A stretch of 64,000 bases of DNA from contig JAUIGN010000012.1 in the NCBI GenBank assembly GCA_030430075.1, positions 1-64,000 on the forward strand. Direction: 5' to 3'. The stretch is from a bacterium. GTDB lineage: Bacteria > Planctomycetota > Planctomycetia > Pirellulales > Pirellulaceae. The position numbers and the translations under genes are program-made. Below, in pieces: positions 1 to 6,930 of this stretch; within the stretch, counting starts at the first letter, position 1; every line of letters begins with the position of its first letter. The notes under the pieces were generated by a model that saw only the letters and a program-made list of their open reading frames with translations, was not told the DNA's origin and did no database searches.

Positions 1-395
1 ACGCGTCGTTCCAAATGTTCAGGAAACTGCCCGCCCTGCCTCTTCTTTTTGCGGCGTTTCTTCTTCTCTTCATGGGCGGCGACAAACGCTTCATCGTCGG
101 TCACATCGGGGATCACCTGAACCGGCTCACCCTCGCCAAAGTCAAGCGACAACTGATCCGGAGATACGATATGCCGTTCACTGCGGCGTCCGTATAAGCG
201 GCGCATTAACTCTTTGATCGTCTGGTCGAGTTCTTCCTTCTCTTGTTCAAGCTTGAGCCTCGAGTCCTGGATGCTGGTGCAGGTGGCCAGCAGTTCGTCA
301 TGAACCTGTTGCAGGCGACGATGCGCCTCAAGCAGCTCACGCAGCAGTTGCTGGCAGGCGGCGAGGTCGTCGGGGATGTCGAGCGATTCAAGCAT
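1..395 (-). CDS. tnpC: IS66 transposase TnpC, N-terminal part
   Basis: The N-terminal 131 residues of the large IS66 transposase, with the remainder beyond the left edge. The protein starts MLESLDIPDD at 395. A leucine-rich coiled-coil stretch follows (residues ~10-55). Then comes the conserved RRLYGRRSERH segment, and a basic stretch rich in KKKRRKKKR just before the edge, as in IS66 transposase N-terminal and zinc-finger regions. The DDE catalytic core would lie outside the window. A 169-bp gap separates it from tnpB, unlike the tnpA/tnpB overlap. No frameshift is seen in the visible part. Confidence 0.85.
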   Translation of the reverse strand, partial: MLESLDIPDDLAACQQLLRELLEAHRRLQQVHDELLATCTSIQDSRLKLEQEKEELDQTIKELMRRLYGRRSERHIVSPDQLSLDFGEGEPVQVIPDVTDDEAFVAAHEEKKKRRKKKRQGGQFPEHLERR

Positions 396-564
396 GGTGC
401 AGGTATAACCAATGTTCGAAATGGCGCAAGAGGGGATGCACGTTTTAAGGGCAAAAAAGCAAAAAACTTTCGCCCCGTCTGACGTGATTCTCTCGGCGCA
501 GAAAGAAAGGCGACCAACGCCTCATGGCAGTTGATCGCCTTGCGGAGAATGGTCATGCGCGCCG

Positions 565-918
565 TCAGGCAACACGTGAGAAACGTTTGCGACGTTTAGC
601 GGACTGGAGATCAATCCCGTTGAGCAAGAGCGCCAAGCCCGTGGCATCGATCTCAATGCCTTCTGCATCATCGGGTGCGGACGGTAGTTGGTAAGTTCCC
701 GCCTCCAGACGCTTGTAGAAGAGTGCCATGCCGTCTCGATCCCACCACAAGATCTTCAGGCGATCACGACGACGGTTCACGAAAAGGAACAGATGGCCGT
801 CAAGCGGATCACGCTCGAACACCTGAATGACCATGGAATGCAGGCCATCGAATCCCTTTCTCATGTCAGTCGCCTCCGTGCAAAGAAAGACGCTGACGTT
901 CGATGGAATACTGAGCAT
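565..918 (-). CDS. tnpB: IS66 accessory protein TnpB (IS66 Orf2)
   Basis: A 117-residue protein with the hallmark IS66 Orf2 segments: VFLCTEATDMRKGFDGL near the N-terminus, FLFVNRRRDRLKILWWDRDG in the middle and LYKRLEAGTYQLP after it (here FYKRLEAGTYQLP). The start at 918 is set by a TGATG junction in which the tnpA stop overlaps the tnpB start by one base, a typical arrangement for translational coupling in IS66. A longer in-frame start at 936 is possible but would overlap tnpA further. The protein is needed for transposition in related elements; its exact biochemical role is not established. Confidence 0.92.
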   Translation of the reverse strand: MLSIPSNVSVFLCTEATDMRKGFDGLHSMVIQVFERDPLDGHLFLFVNRRRDRLKILWWDRDGMALFYKRLEAGTYQLPSAPDDAEGIEIDATGLALLLNGIDLQSAKRRKRFSRVA

Positions 919-1292
919 CAGCCAACCTCCCGGCACGCTTCGTTGCCTGCCGCAATGGCGATCCGCAGTGCTTCCGCATGCAGGACGGGAACTCGGATCC
1001 GGATGCCGTTGGGAAGTTCGACCTCGGCGAATGTCGAACTGGCCGCGATGCCCTGCGGGGACACTTTGACTGGCACGAACGGTTGTGGCTTTCTGCTGCC
1101 ACTGCCGCCGCCTCGCCCGTCTCCCTTTCGTCCATGTTGACCCTTACTCAGCCGTTTCCGCCATTGATAAAAACTTGGATCCGATACGCCTTCTTGTCGG
1201 CAGAATTCTCTGACCGTCAGCCTGCTCTTGCCAAAACGGGCAAGACGGTCATGCCATGCTGCCTCCGCCGATTGGTTCCGCTTGCGTCCCAT
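918..1292 (-). CDS. tnpA: IS66 accessory protein TnpA (helix-turn-helix)
   Basis: A 124-residue protein. Residues ~10-50 form a helix-turn-helix of the transposase IS3/IS911 type, with the motif SRLTVREFCRQEGVSDPSFY followed by QWRKRL. The C-terminal part ends in the usual IS66 Orf1 segment, ELPNGIRIRVP, then a short helix. It begins 80 bp inside the right terminus of the element. A GGAGAGCTCCC stretch precedes the ATG. It is the first gene of the element and is coupled to tnpB by a one-base overlap. Confidence 0.9.
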   Translation of the reverse strand: MGRKRNQSAEAAWHDRLARFGKSRLTVREFCRQEGVSDPSFYQWRKRLSKGQHGRKGDGRGGGSGSRKPQPFVPVKVSPQGIAASSTFAEVELPNGIRIRVPVLHAEALRIAIAAGNEACREVG

Positions 1293-1349
1293 GGGAGCTC
1301 TCCTTGAGTGAGGGGAAATCGATACCCATTCAAGGTAAGCCAGGCGTCA

Positions 1350-1373
1350 ACGACGGTTGAAATGAGCGCTTAC
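1350..1373 (-). repeat. IS66 terminal inverted repeat, right end
   Basis: Read on the minus strand from 1373 the sequence begins GTAAGCGCTCATTTCAACC. The GTAAGCG start is the family signature. The partner terminus is beyond the left edge, so the inner limit of the repeat is a guess. Confidence 0.65.
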
Positions 1374-1466
1374 CACGTCTCGATGAGCGATCTTCCTTCG
1401 AGCTTCACCTGAGTAAGCTCCGGTGGCCGAAAGACGGGCCGCGTTGGGAACTCGCGTTCTGATGTG

Positions 1467-1694
1467 TCAGGCGAAGAACCAATGTCTGATGAGACGTTCC
1501 CACGAACTCGCTGACGCCTTAGATGGCTCCTGTCGGGCTTGCTCCAGAAACAGGGCCAAATCTCCTTCCGAGATTCCGATCGCACCGCGTCCCAGACCGA
1601 TGCGGTGGCAGACCAGCTTGCCGGCTTCGACCAGGGTGAAGACGTTTTGCGCTGATACGTTCAGCCGACGTGCGACATCGCGAACGGTAAGCAC
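1467..1694 (-). CDS. Small excisionase-like helix-turn-helix DNA-binding protein
   Basis: About 75 residues with one winged-helix/MerR-type excisionase fold: LTVRDVARRLNVSAQNVFTL is the recognition helix-turn-helix, and the following RIGLGRGAIGISEGDLALFL matches the wing and second helix pattern (RIGxGRGxIxxxxxDLxxFL) of the HTH_17 family. A GTG at 1694, preceded by AAGGAG with 9 bases between, gives a product of typical family size. An in-frame ATG at 1832 would add 46 residues of no recognisable character. The IS66 element inserted less than 100 bp downstream. Proteins of this type direct phage or plasmid excision, or act as small regulators; which applies here cannot be told. Confidence 0.6.
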   Translation of the reverse strand: MLTVRDVARRLNVSAQNVFTLVEAGKLVCHRIGLGRGAIGISEGDLALFLEQARQEPSKASASSWERLIRHWFFA

Positions 1695-2116
1695 TGCACG
1701 GTTCTCCTTGAGCTCCCCATCGTCACGGAGCGTCCATGCCAACATGCTCCTTCGCCAACGGTTTTCCATCGCGTCTTCCGCAGGAGATTCGGCATGTCGT
1801 TCGGCGAGTCGACGCGTTTGACTAAGTTCCACTTCTGTTCCGGCATGAAGATTGTGGCTCGATGCTTGTGCATCGCCACCGGATCTGGTTTGCTCTGCGT
1901 CTCGCCATCAAAGAAAAGATACATCGCTTTCGTTTTGCTGCTGAAGCCGAACCGGTAGTTGCCCCAAACATCCTCGTCACAGCCGGCCAGGTGCAGTGGG
2001 GAAGCCACAATCGGTTTCCCTTCACGTCGATCAAACGACTGCGGAGGTCTGGATCGTTGGCCGGGATGGCGGAAAGTAGTCGCCGCGCTGAAGGCAAGAC
2101 ACATCGCGTCCATCAT
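1661..2116 (-). CDS. Uncharacterised reading frame, possibly a decayed gene
   Basis: A 151-codon frame of unknown family. The central part (about residues 50-100; DVWGNYRFGFSSKTKAMYLF and what follows) has protein-like composition with aromatic residues and few arginine runs. The N- and C-terminal parts look like non-coding translation and overlap the excisionase-like gene in another frame. A second minus-strand frame (1822-2097) looks more protein-like at its own N-terminus, so a frameshifted remnant is possible. No function is proposed, and it could also be spurious. Confidence 0.25.
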   Translation of the reverse strand: MMDAMCLAFSAATTFRHPGQRSRPPQSFDRREGKPIVASPLHLAGCDEDVWGNYRFGFSSKTKAMYLFFDGETQSKPDPVAMHKHRATIFMPEQKWNLVKRVDSPNDMPNLLRKTRWKTVGEGACWHGRSVTMGSSRRTVQCLPFAMSHVG

Positions 2117-2555
2117 CCGCTACGAGCGGTCCGTCGACGAGTCGCTCGACTCACTTCAGCCAGAGTTTCCTCGCTACACATGTCTTGTTGATCAACCCTC
2201 CGAGGCAATCGGCGCCTTCGTCAGCCAAGTTCATCAGTTGACCCGCAAGCTGGATGACGATCCGTACACCGACACGTCTTGGGGCGTTCTCACTGGTTAC
2301 GACTGGGAAAATGCGTTGGCAATCGCGAAGCACCGCGAACCGCTCGTTGTAAAGAAAGTCGCTTCGGGAACGGAATTCGCGACACAGATGATTGCCGAAG
2401 GCCAGTCGTTTGACACGTCGGTCAACAACAAGCACATCAAGATGGATCCCGGTGGCAAGGCAGAACAACTGGATGGCCCCGACGGCACCACCGAGGCGCT
2501 GGTCGACCAGCTTAACGACTACAAGGAGGACCTGGCGATTACCGGCGGACGCTGA
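2094..2555 (+). pseudogene. Internal fragment of a large planctomycete protein, possibly gingipain-like (C25)
   Basis: From about 2094 the frame encodes PRYTCLVDQPSEAIGAFVSQ, then VHQLTRKLDDDPYTDTSWGV, LTGYDWENALAIAK and EALVDQLNDYKEDLAIT before a stop at 2553-2555. I recall this pattern (QVHRLTRxLDDDPYxDxxWGxLTGYD, then LxDxLNxYxADLxxTSGHAT) from a family of large planctomycete proteins with a caspase/gingipain-like fold. Here the reading frame stops just where the histidine motif SGHAT would come. Upstream the frame runs into unrelated sequence with no start or ribosome-binding site. Both ends are therefore missing and it is most likely a gene remnant. The family identification is from memory, not from a search. 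Confidence 0.45.
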
Positions 2556-4950
2556 TGGTGTATGGGGCGCCGTTGAGAATGTGACGGTCTCCAACATAGC
2601 GATGAAAGCCGGCGTCCGGATCGTTCATTGTCTCGACCGCGGTTGCACAGTAGACGCTGACGTACCAACGCCCCGGCGTTAGCGACCGTTGGATCGACTT
2701 CGTGCTTCCCGGCCGGACGTCCAACACCGTTGCAGCGCGGCGGAAGGCGAGCCCGTCGGGTGAGAGAAAGAGGTGCAGGTCGACATCGTCGTCGGATGAG
2801 ACCTTGACCGTTGTCGCCGTTTCCTCGTTCTCGACGTCGATTGCGAAGTGGTGGTACTGCCGGTCGCCGATCCTTGCCAACTCGGGTTTCTGGTCACCCC
2901 AGGTGCGATCCATTGTGCGCGGCTGGCCGTAGTCGAGCGTTGCCTTGAGCTGCGGTTGGCCAGTACCGGCCAACGCATGCAGGAAACAGGCTTCGGTCAG
3001 CGCCAGACGCTCGCCCTCACGACTGGCCTCGGGGTGGCAGCCGATATTGACGATGCGGCCGGCCGCTGGTGCGGCGCGATAGGCCCAGATTGCCGCCCCC
3101 TGGTCGATCTTATGGTCCGGGTGGTCGTATCGCGCGAGCACTTCGACGCCATCCATTTCCTGATCCACCCGCAGCCAGTTGCCGTTGTTGTGGTAGACGC
3201 CAGGCACGGCGTTGTCCGAACCGAAGTCGCGATAGCGAAGCAGGGGCGAGTCGGCGGGGATCACATGATCAATGGGGGTCTTCTTGATGCCCGTATTGAG
3301 TGTGTTGAACGGAAAGATGTGCAGGTACCCGAGTCGCGGTTCGTCGCGCTGATCGACGTTGCGTCCACTCAGGAAGGAACCCGCGCACGAACCGCAGTAG
3401 CTGCCGCCGCCTCGGTGAAATTGGCGAAGTCGGTCGCGGCCCGCTTCGGTGAGCGACTTGCCATGCCGCGTTGCCGAGCCGCCGTTGACGTACAACAGGC
3501 GAAAGCGGGGAGCGCCGTCCGGGTAGAGCAGGACACCATTCTCGTCGGACGGACTGCCAACCAGCAATTGGTTTTGCCGAGCCACATCCGCGCCGGCGTA
3601 GTACTCGTAGTCAAGCCCGAGCGACTCGGCCGCCGGCAGGGTCTTGCGGCTGGTCAAGTTCTTCCCGCCGCTCATGAAGACGTCTTTGTAAAACCCACTT
3701 GCGGTGTGGGATCGGGCCGCCTCCCCTTCGTCCGCATGCTCGTTGCAGGCCAACCGGATCAGGCGACGAAACACATCGCGCGGCCGTGTCGTGCCATTGG
3801 TTTGCGTCAGCACCATGCCGATCAGGTCGTCTTCCGGGTCGACCCAGACATAGGTACCGTCCGATCCCGTGTGTGAAAACACGCCACCCGCTTCCGTGAC
3901 CCGCCACCCCAACCCGTAGGTGCGGGCCGCTGCCGCATGCTCTGCTTGAGGCGTGGTCATTTCCCGCACCGATTCCGCCGCAAGAATCCGTTCGCCCCGG
4001 TACTCGCCCTGATTCAACAGCATCTGGCAGAAGACCGCGTAGTCCCATGCCGTAGAGACCATGCCCCCGGAACCGCGGGGAAAGGGCCAGTCCGGAGGGT
4101 CACCGGGAGTCCAGCCCGCCTTCCACGACCCGTCCGGCTGTCGCTTCATGACGGTCGACATTCGCACATGGTCCGCAATGGATTCGTGATTGCAGCTATC
4201 GCGCATCCGCAGCGGTTGGTAGAGCCGATCGCGGAGATGGGCCTGATACGAGCCTGTCACCCGCTCGATTACGCCCGCCAGGATGTTGTAGCTGGCATTG
4301 CTATACGAATACGTCGTACCAGGCGCCTTCTCCGGCGGGATTGCGGCAAACCGACTGACTTCGCGGACGAGTGCCGATGGCGTTTGCGACTGCGGCCTGT
4401 TCTTGAGGGTCCCGGTATCGAGGGGCCCGGTATTGTCGAGCGAATCATCCAGGAGGGGCTTGAGGAACAGGGGCTTGATGCGCACACCGGCCGTATGCGT
4501 GAGCAGGTGACGGAGCGTGACGTCGCTCCAGGCATCGTTGTCGAACGCCGGAAGATACGTTTTAACGGCGGCGTCCAGGTCGAGTTTTCCTTGATCGACC
4601 AACAAGAGGATACCGGTTGCCGTAATCGCCTTGCTGTTGGACGCCATGCGGAAGAGGGAATCGGTCTGCATGGGAACAGTCCGTTCCACATCCCGGTGAC
4701 CGAACGCCTCGTGGATCACGACGCGGCCGTGACGGGCGACCAGCACCACGGCGCCCGGGATTTCATCGTCCTCGATCGCGTGCCGCACGACGGAGACTGC
4801 CCGCTGCAGCCGCTCCGGTTGCATGTCGACGTCCGCCGGTTCACCCACCTCGAGTGTCGTCGCAAAAACGGCCAGGGGGCCAACCGCCGTGGCCTGCAGC
4901 GTTACGGCAGCGAGCAGCAAGCGAAACAGGAATGGGAACCGGGTTGCCAT
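2539..4950 (-). CDS. Secreted serine hydrolase (beta-lactamase family) fused to a BPL_N/GATase-like domain
   Basis: An 803-residue exported protein. A signal peptide (residues 1-30, FPFLFRLLLAAVTLQATAVG) is followed by a class C beta-lactamase/DD-peptidase fold (about 40-400) with S104-N-S-K107, Y216-S-N218 and H360-T-G362, the three standard motifs. Residues ~410-625 form a second enzyme-like domain of the biotin-protein-ligase N-terminal/class I glutamine amidotransferase type, with a nucleophile elbow G520-S-C522-A-G524. The last ~130 residues (from HHFAIDVENEETATTVKVSS) look like a pre-peptidase C-terminal beta-sandwich. ATG 4950 has AAGGAG at good spacing; an upstream in-frame extension to 5178 lacks a signal peptide and is rejected. 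Substrate unknown; peptides or esters outside the cytoplasm are plausible. Confidence 0.85.
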   Translation of the reverse strand: MATRFPFLFRLLLAAVTLQATAVGPLAVFATTLEVGEPADVDMQPERLQRAVSVVRHAIEDDEIPGAVVLVARHGRVVIHEAFGHRDVERTVPMQTDSLFRMASNSKAITATGILLLVDQGKLDLDAAVKTYLPAFDNDAWSDVTLRHLLTHTAGVRIKPLFLKPLLDDSLDNTGPLDTGTLKNRPQSQTPSALVREVSRFAAIPPEKAPGTTYSYSNASYNILAGVIERVTGSYQAHLRDRLYQPLRMRDSCNHESIADHVRMSTVMKRQPDGSWKAGWTPGDPPDWPFPRGSGGMVSTAWDYAVFCQMLLNQGEYRGERILAAESVREMTTPQAEHAAAARTYGLGWRVTEAGGVFSHTGSDGTYVWVDPEDDLIGMVLTQTNGTTRPRDVFRRLIRLACNEHADEGEAARSHTASGFYKDVFMSGGKNLTSRKTLPAAESLGLDYEYYAGADVARQNQLLVGSPSDENGVLLYPDGAPRFRLLYVNGGSATRHGKSLTEAGRDRLRQFHRGGGSYCGSCAGSFLSGRNVDQRDEPRLGYLHIFPFNTLNTGIKKTPIDHVIPADSPLLRYRDFGSDNAVPGVYHNNGNWLRVDQEMDGVEVLARYDHPDHKIDQGAAIWAYRAAPAAGRIVNIGCHPEASREGERLALTEACFLHALAGTGQPQLKATLDYGQPRTMDRTWGDQKPELARIGDRQYHHFAIDVENEETATTVKVSSDDDVDLHLFLSPDGLAFRRAATVLDVRPGSTKSIQRSLTPGRWYVSVYCATAVETMNDPDAGFHRYVGDRHILNGAPYTISVRR

Positions 4951-5491
4951 GGTGACTCCTTGGAATGGCGAATGATTGCCGCAGCGAGCGAACCGAGATT
5001 CAATTGGAGGTCGCAACCTCAACCGTTCGGCGCACCGCGCCGCACACGTCGCAACCGGTGAACGAAGCCCTTGAAGGAACAATTCAAGGCCTCCTTCCAT
5101 CAATTCGCTGGTCGGGAAGTGCGGGACGCCGTTGATCACACGTTCCGGCTGCATGCCAGACCACATGACGTCATGCACAGGATGACCTGCGAAGGCAGGC
5201 GTACCAAGACCGACGGAATGACGAAAGTACGACTCCTTTATTGATACTTGCGCAGCGAATGGGCCAGGACGACCAACGGGAGTCCGCAGATATACGGCCG
5301 CGCGTTGCTTGCCGAAGGCTCATTTGCCTCGCAGCCGTCAATCATTCGCCTGCAGCCACCGCCTGGCGATATTGGCTGGGTTGGGGAATTGATTCATGAC
5401 CCGATCCCACGAACTGTTGCGGTGGGGGCAAGACCAAATCGGGAACGTGCTGACTCGCTGATGAACGCGACCCTGCAACGGCCTGCGCCGT
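4951..5491. other. Intergenic region with a dispersed repeat
   Basis: This 541-bp stretch lies between two minus-strand genes. It holds a ~104-bp repeat (5240-5342) shared with 26506-26609 and a short hairpin, CCTTGAA/TTCAAGG near 5070-5090. No convincing gene, RNA or terminator is seen. The serine-hydrolase reading frame stays open to 5178 but does not look coding there. Confidence 0.6.
5240..5342 (+). repeat. Dispersed ~104-bp repeat, copy 1
   Basis: Aligned by hand to 26506-26609 in the same orientation, with about ten differences and one single-base indel (roughly 90% identity). The conserved core includes CCAGGACGACCAACGGGAG and GTTGCTTGCCGAAG. Both copies are intergenic. No terminal inverted repeats or open frame explain it. 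Confidence 0.85.
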
Positions 5492-6718
5492 CTACGGTGC
5501 GGTTTCTTGTTTCTCCTGCCACAAGCGGGTTAGAACATCTTCGTATTGGCGGGCCATCCGCCGCGCGTGACCATGTTGTTCGGCGTAGGCTCGACCGGAG
5601 GCCGCGATTCCCTGCGCCCAATGCGGGAACTCGCGCAGTTCCGCAACGGCCTGAGCAATCTGTGGCGGATGATCGGAGACGATCAGACCATTCCGGCCAT
5701 TTCGAATCACTTCCGGCACAGCGCCCACCGGGGTCGCAGCCACAGGGCGGCCGCACATCATCGCCTCTAGCATAACGAGTGCAAAGCCCTCGTGGGCCGA
5801 CAGGAGGCAAAACGCGTCCATGGCTTGATAGAAGTCGCCCAGGTAGTTGTTGCCGGAAGCAAATGCGAAGCGACCGGGGATCAGGTCGTTGGCCAGCTCC
5901 ATCAGCTCGCTTCGAAGCGGACCCCAGCCAACCAGTAGCCCCTTATACGACGGCGGTAGATGGTGCAGCGTTTGAATCAGCAGATGGGCCCGTTTTTCTC
6001 CAGAGAAACGCCCCAGGTAACCCAGCAGAAAGTCGTCGTCGGAAAAGCCGAATGAGGCCCGCACGTCGTTTCGCGATCGAGTTTGAGCCAGGCGGGCGGC
6101 GTCCACGCCGTTGAGAATCACGGTTGTCGGCACGCCCTGGCATACCTTGTGCTTGACTCCATGGCTGACAGCGATCACGTGGTCGGTGACCTGGCGACTG
6201 CGGTCCAGGAACTGCTGAGTCCACTCGCCGTCACCGTGCGCGATAAACACGCCCAAGCGAGGCGGGGTGTCGGCCAGCCAGTCGTCCAGTGCCAGGCCCC
6301 AAAACAAGACAATATCGAACTCTTTGCTGGCGCGGCGCACTGCGTCCGCGTCACCCACTTCGACCTCGGCGGCGATCCGCGGCGTCAAGGCGGGGTTGAG
6401 CAGGCCGGGGTCGGTAACAATCAATTTTTCCAGCCGGATTCGCTGGGGATCGAGGAACTTGACGAGGTCAATGATCTGCTGCTCGGCGCCACCGTTGCTG
6501 AAGCAGGGACCGATATGAACCGCTCGGAGCGGCTTGCCGAACGGACCTGCCGGCGCCCCGCCAACAACGGTATCCCCGACCGGGAACGCAGCACTCTCCT
6601 GACGGGGAAGCGTGTAACTCTTCTGGTAACCGTAGGGGGCTTTGGGATGGTACGGAGTCGTGTCATACGGAGTCGTGTCATACGGATTCGTGTCGTTACG
6701 GTTCATGTTGCTCGTCAT
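5492..6718 (-). CDS. GT4-family glycosyltransferase
   Basis: A 408-residue cytoplasmic glycosyltransferase with the GT-B fold. The N-terminal Rossmann half begins at about residue 63 (LRAVHIGPCFSNGGAEQQI, the glycine-rich acceptor loop). The C-terminal nucleotide-sugar half has GYLGRFSGEKRAHLLIQ and the E-x7-E motif in AHEGFALVMLEAMMCGRPV, followed by AATPVGAVPEVI. These are standard for glycosyltransferase family 4. The first ~55 residues are an unusual low-complexity extension (NPYDTTPYDTTPYHPKAPYG) that comes from a 15-bp tandem repeat in the DNA. ATG 6718 has GAAGG upstream. It lies between the kinase gene (212 bp upstream) and the serine hydrolase. The sugar donor and acceptor are unknown; polysaccharide or glycolipid synthesis is usual for the family. 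Confidence 0.88.
   Translation of the reverse strand: MTSNMNRNDTNPYDTTPYDTTPYHPKAPYGYQKSYTLPRQESAAFPVGDTVVGGAPAGPFGKPLRAVHIGPCFSNGGAEQQIIDLVKFLDPQRIRLEKLIVTDPGLLNPALTPRIAAEVEVGDADAVRRASKEFDIVLFWGLALDDWLADTPPRLGVFIAHGDGEWTQQFLDRSRQVTDHVIAVSHGVKHKVCQGVPTTVILNGVDAARLAQTRSRNDVRASFGFSDDDFLLGYLGRFSGEKRAHLLIQTLHHLPPSYKGLLVGWGPLRSELMELANDLIPGRFAFASGNNYLGDFYQAMDAFCLLSAHEGFALVMLEAMMCGRPVAATPVGAVPEVIRNGRNGLIVSDHPPQIAQAVAELREFPHWAQGIAASGRAYAEQHGHARRMARQYEDVLTRLWQEKQETAP
6651..6695. repeat. In-frame 15-bp tandem repeat, 3 copies
   Basis: Three 15-bp units (TACGGAGTCGTGTCA on the plus strand; the third copy has two changes) at 6651, 6666 and 6681. They lie inside the glycosyltransferase gene and encode the repeated Tyr-Asp-Thr-Thr-Pro-like stretch near its N-terminus. 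A change in copy number would add or remove five residues without a frameshift. Confidence 0.9.
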
Positions 6719-6930
6719 GGTGTGCCTTCAATGAAACCAGGGGGATGCGTTGAGCCGGCTGCCGGCCGCCGCCTGAACCTGGCCGGCTGGTGTCTCGGCG
6801 AATCGCCGCAATCCGGTTACCCAATCGAGGGTGCGCGGCCAGGAGCGCGAAGCACTCGAAGGACTCCGCCGACTCTTGGTGTTTGCCCCTCTTCACGGCC
6901 ACTCCAGCATGGTGTTGCTTTAACAAAGGA

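Larger units (their letters stand above)
1..1373 (-). mobile_element. IS66-family insertion sequence, partial (runs off left edge)
   Basis: Three consecutive minus-strand genes match the IS66 order tnpA-tnpB-tnpC. The outer end at 1373 reads GTAAGCGC inward, and IS66 elements typically begin with GTAAGCG. tnpC is cut by the window edge, so the other terminus and the far target-site copy are not visible. If the element makes the usual 8-bp duplication, the copy on this side would be CACGTCTC at 1374-1381. Upstream of tnpA is an 80-bp leader. The genes look intact as far as visible, so the element may be recent or still active. Confidence 0.9.

Noticed and set aside
2848..3876. A 342-codon plus-strand frame opposite the serine hydrolase
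   Set aside because: Antisense shadow of a gene with complete catalytic motifs.
4951..5178. N-terminal extension of the serine hydrolase
   Set aside because: It would bury the signal peptide at residue 77; ATG 4950 has AAGGAG and begins the leader.
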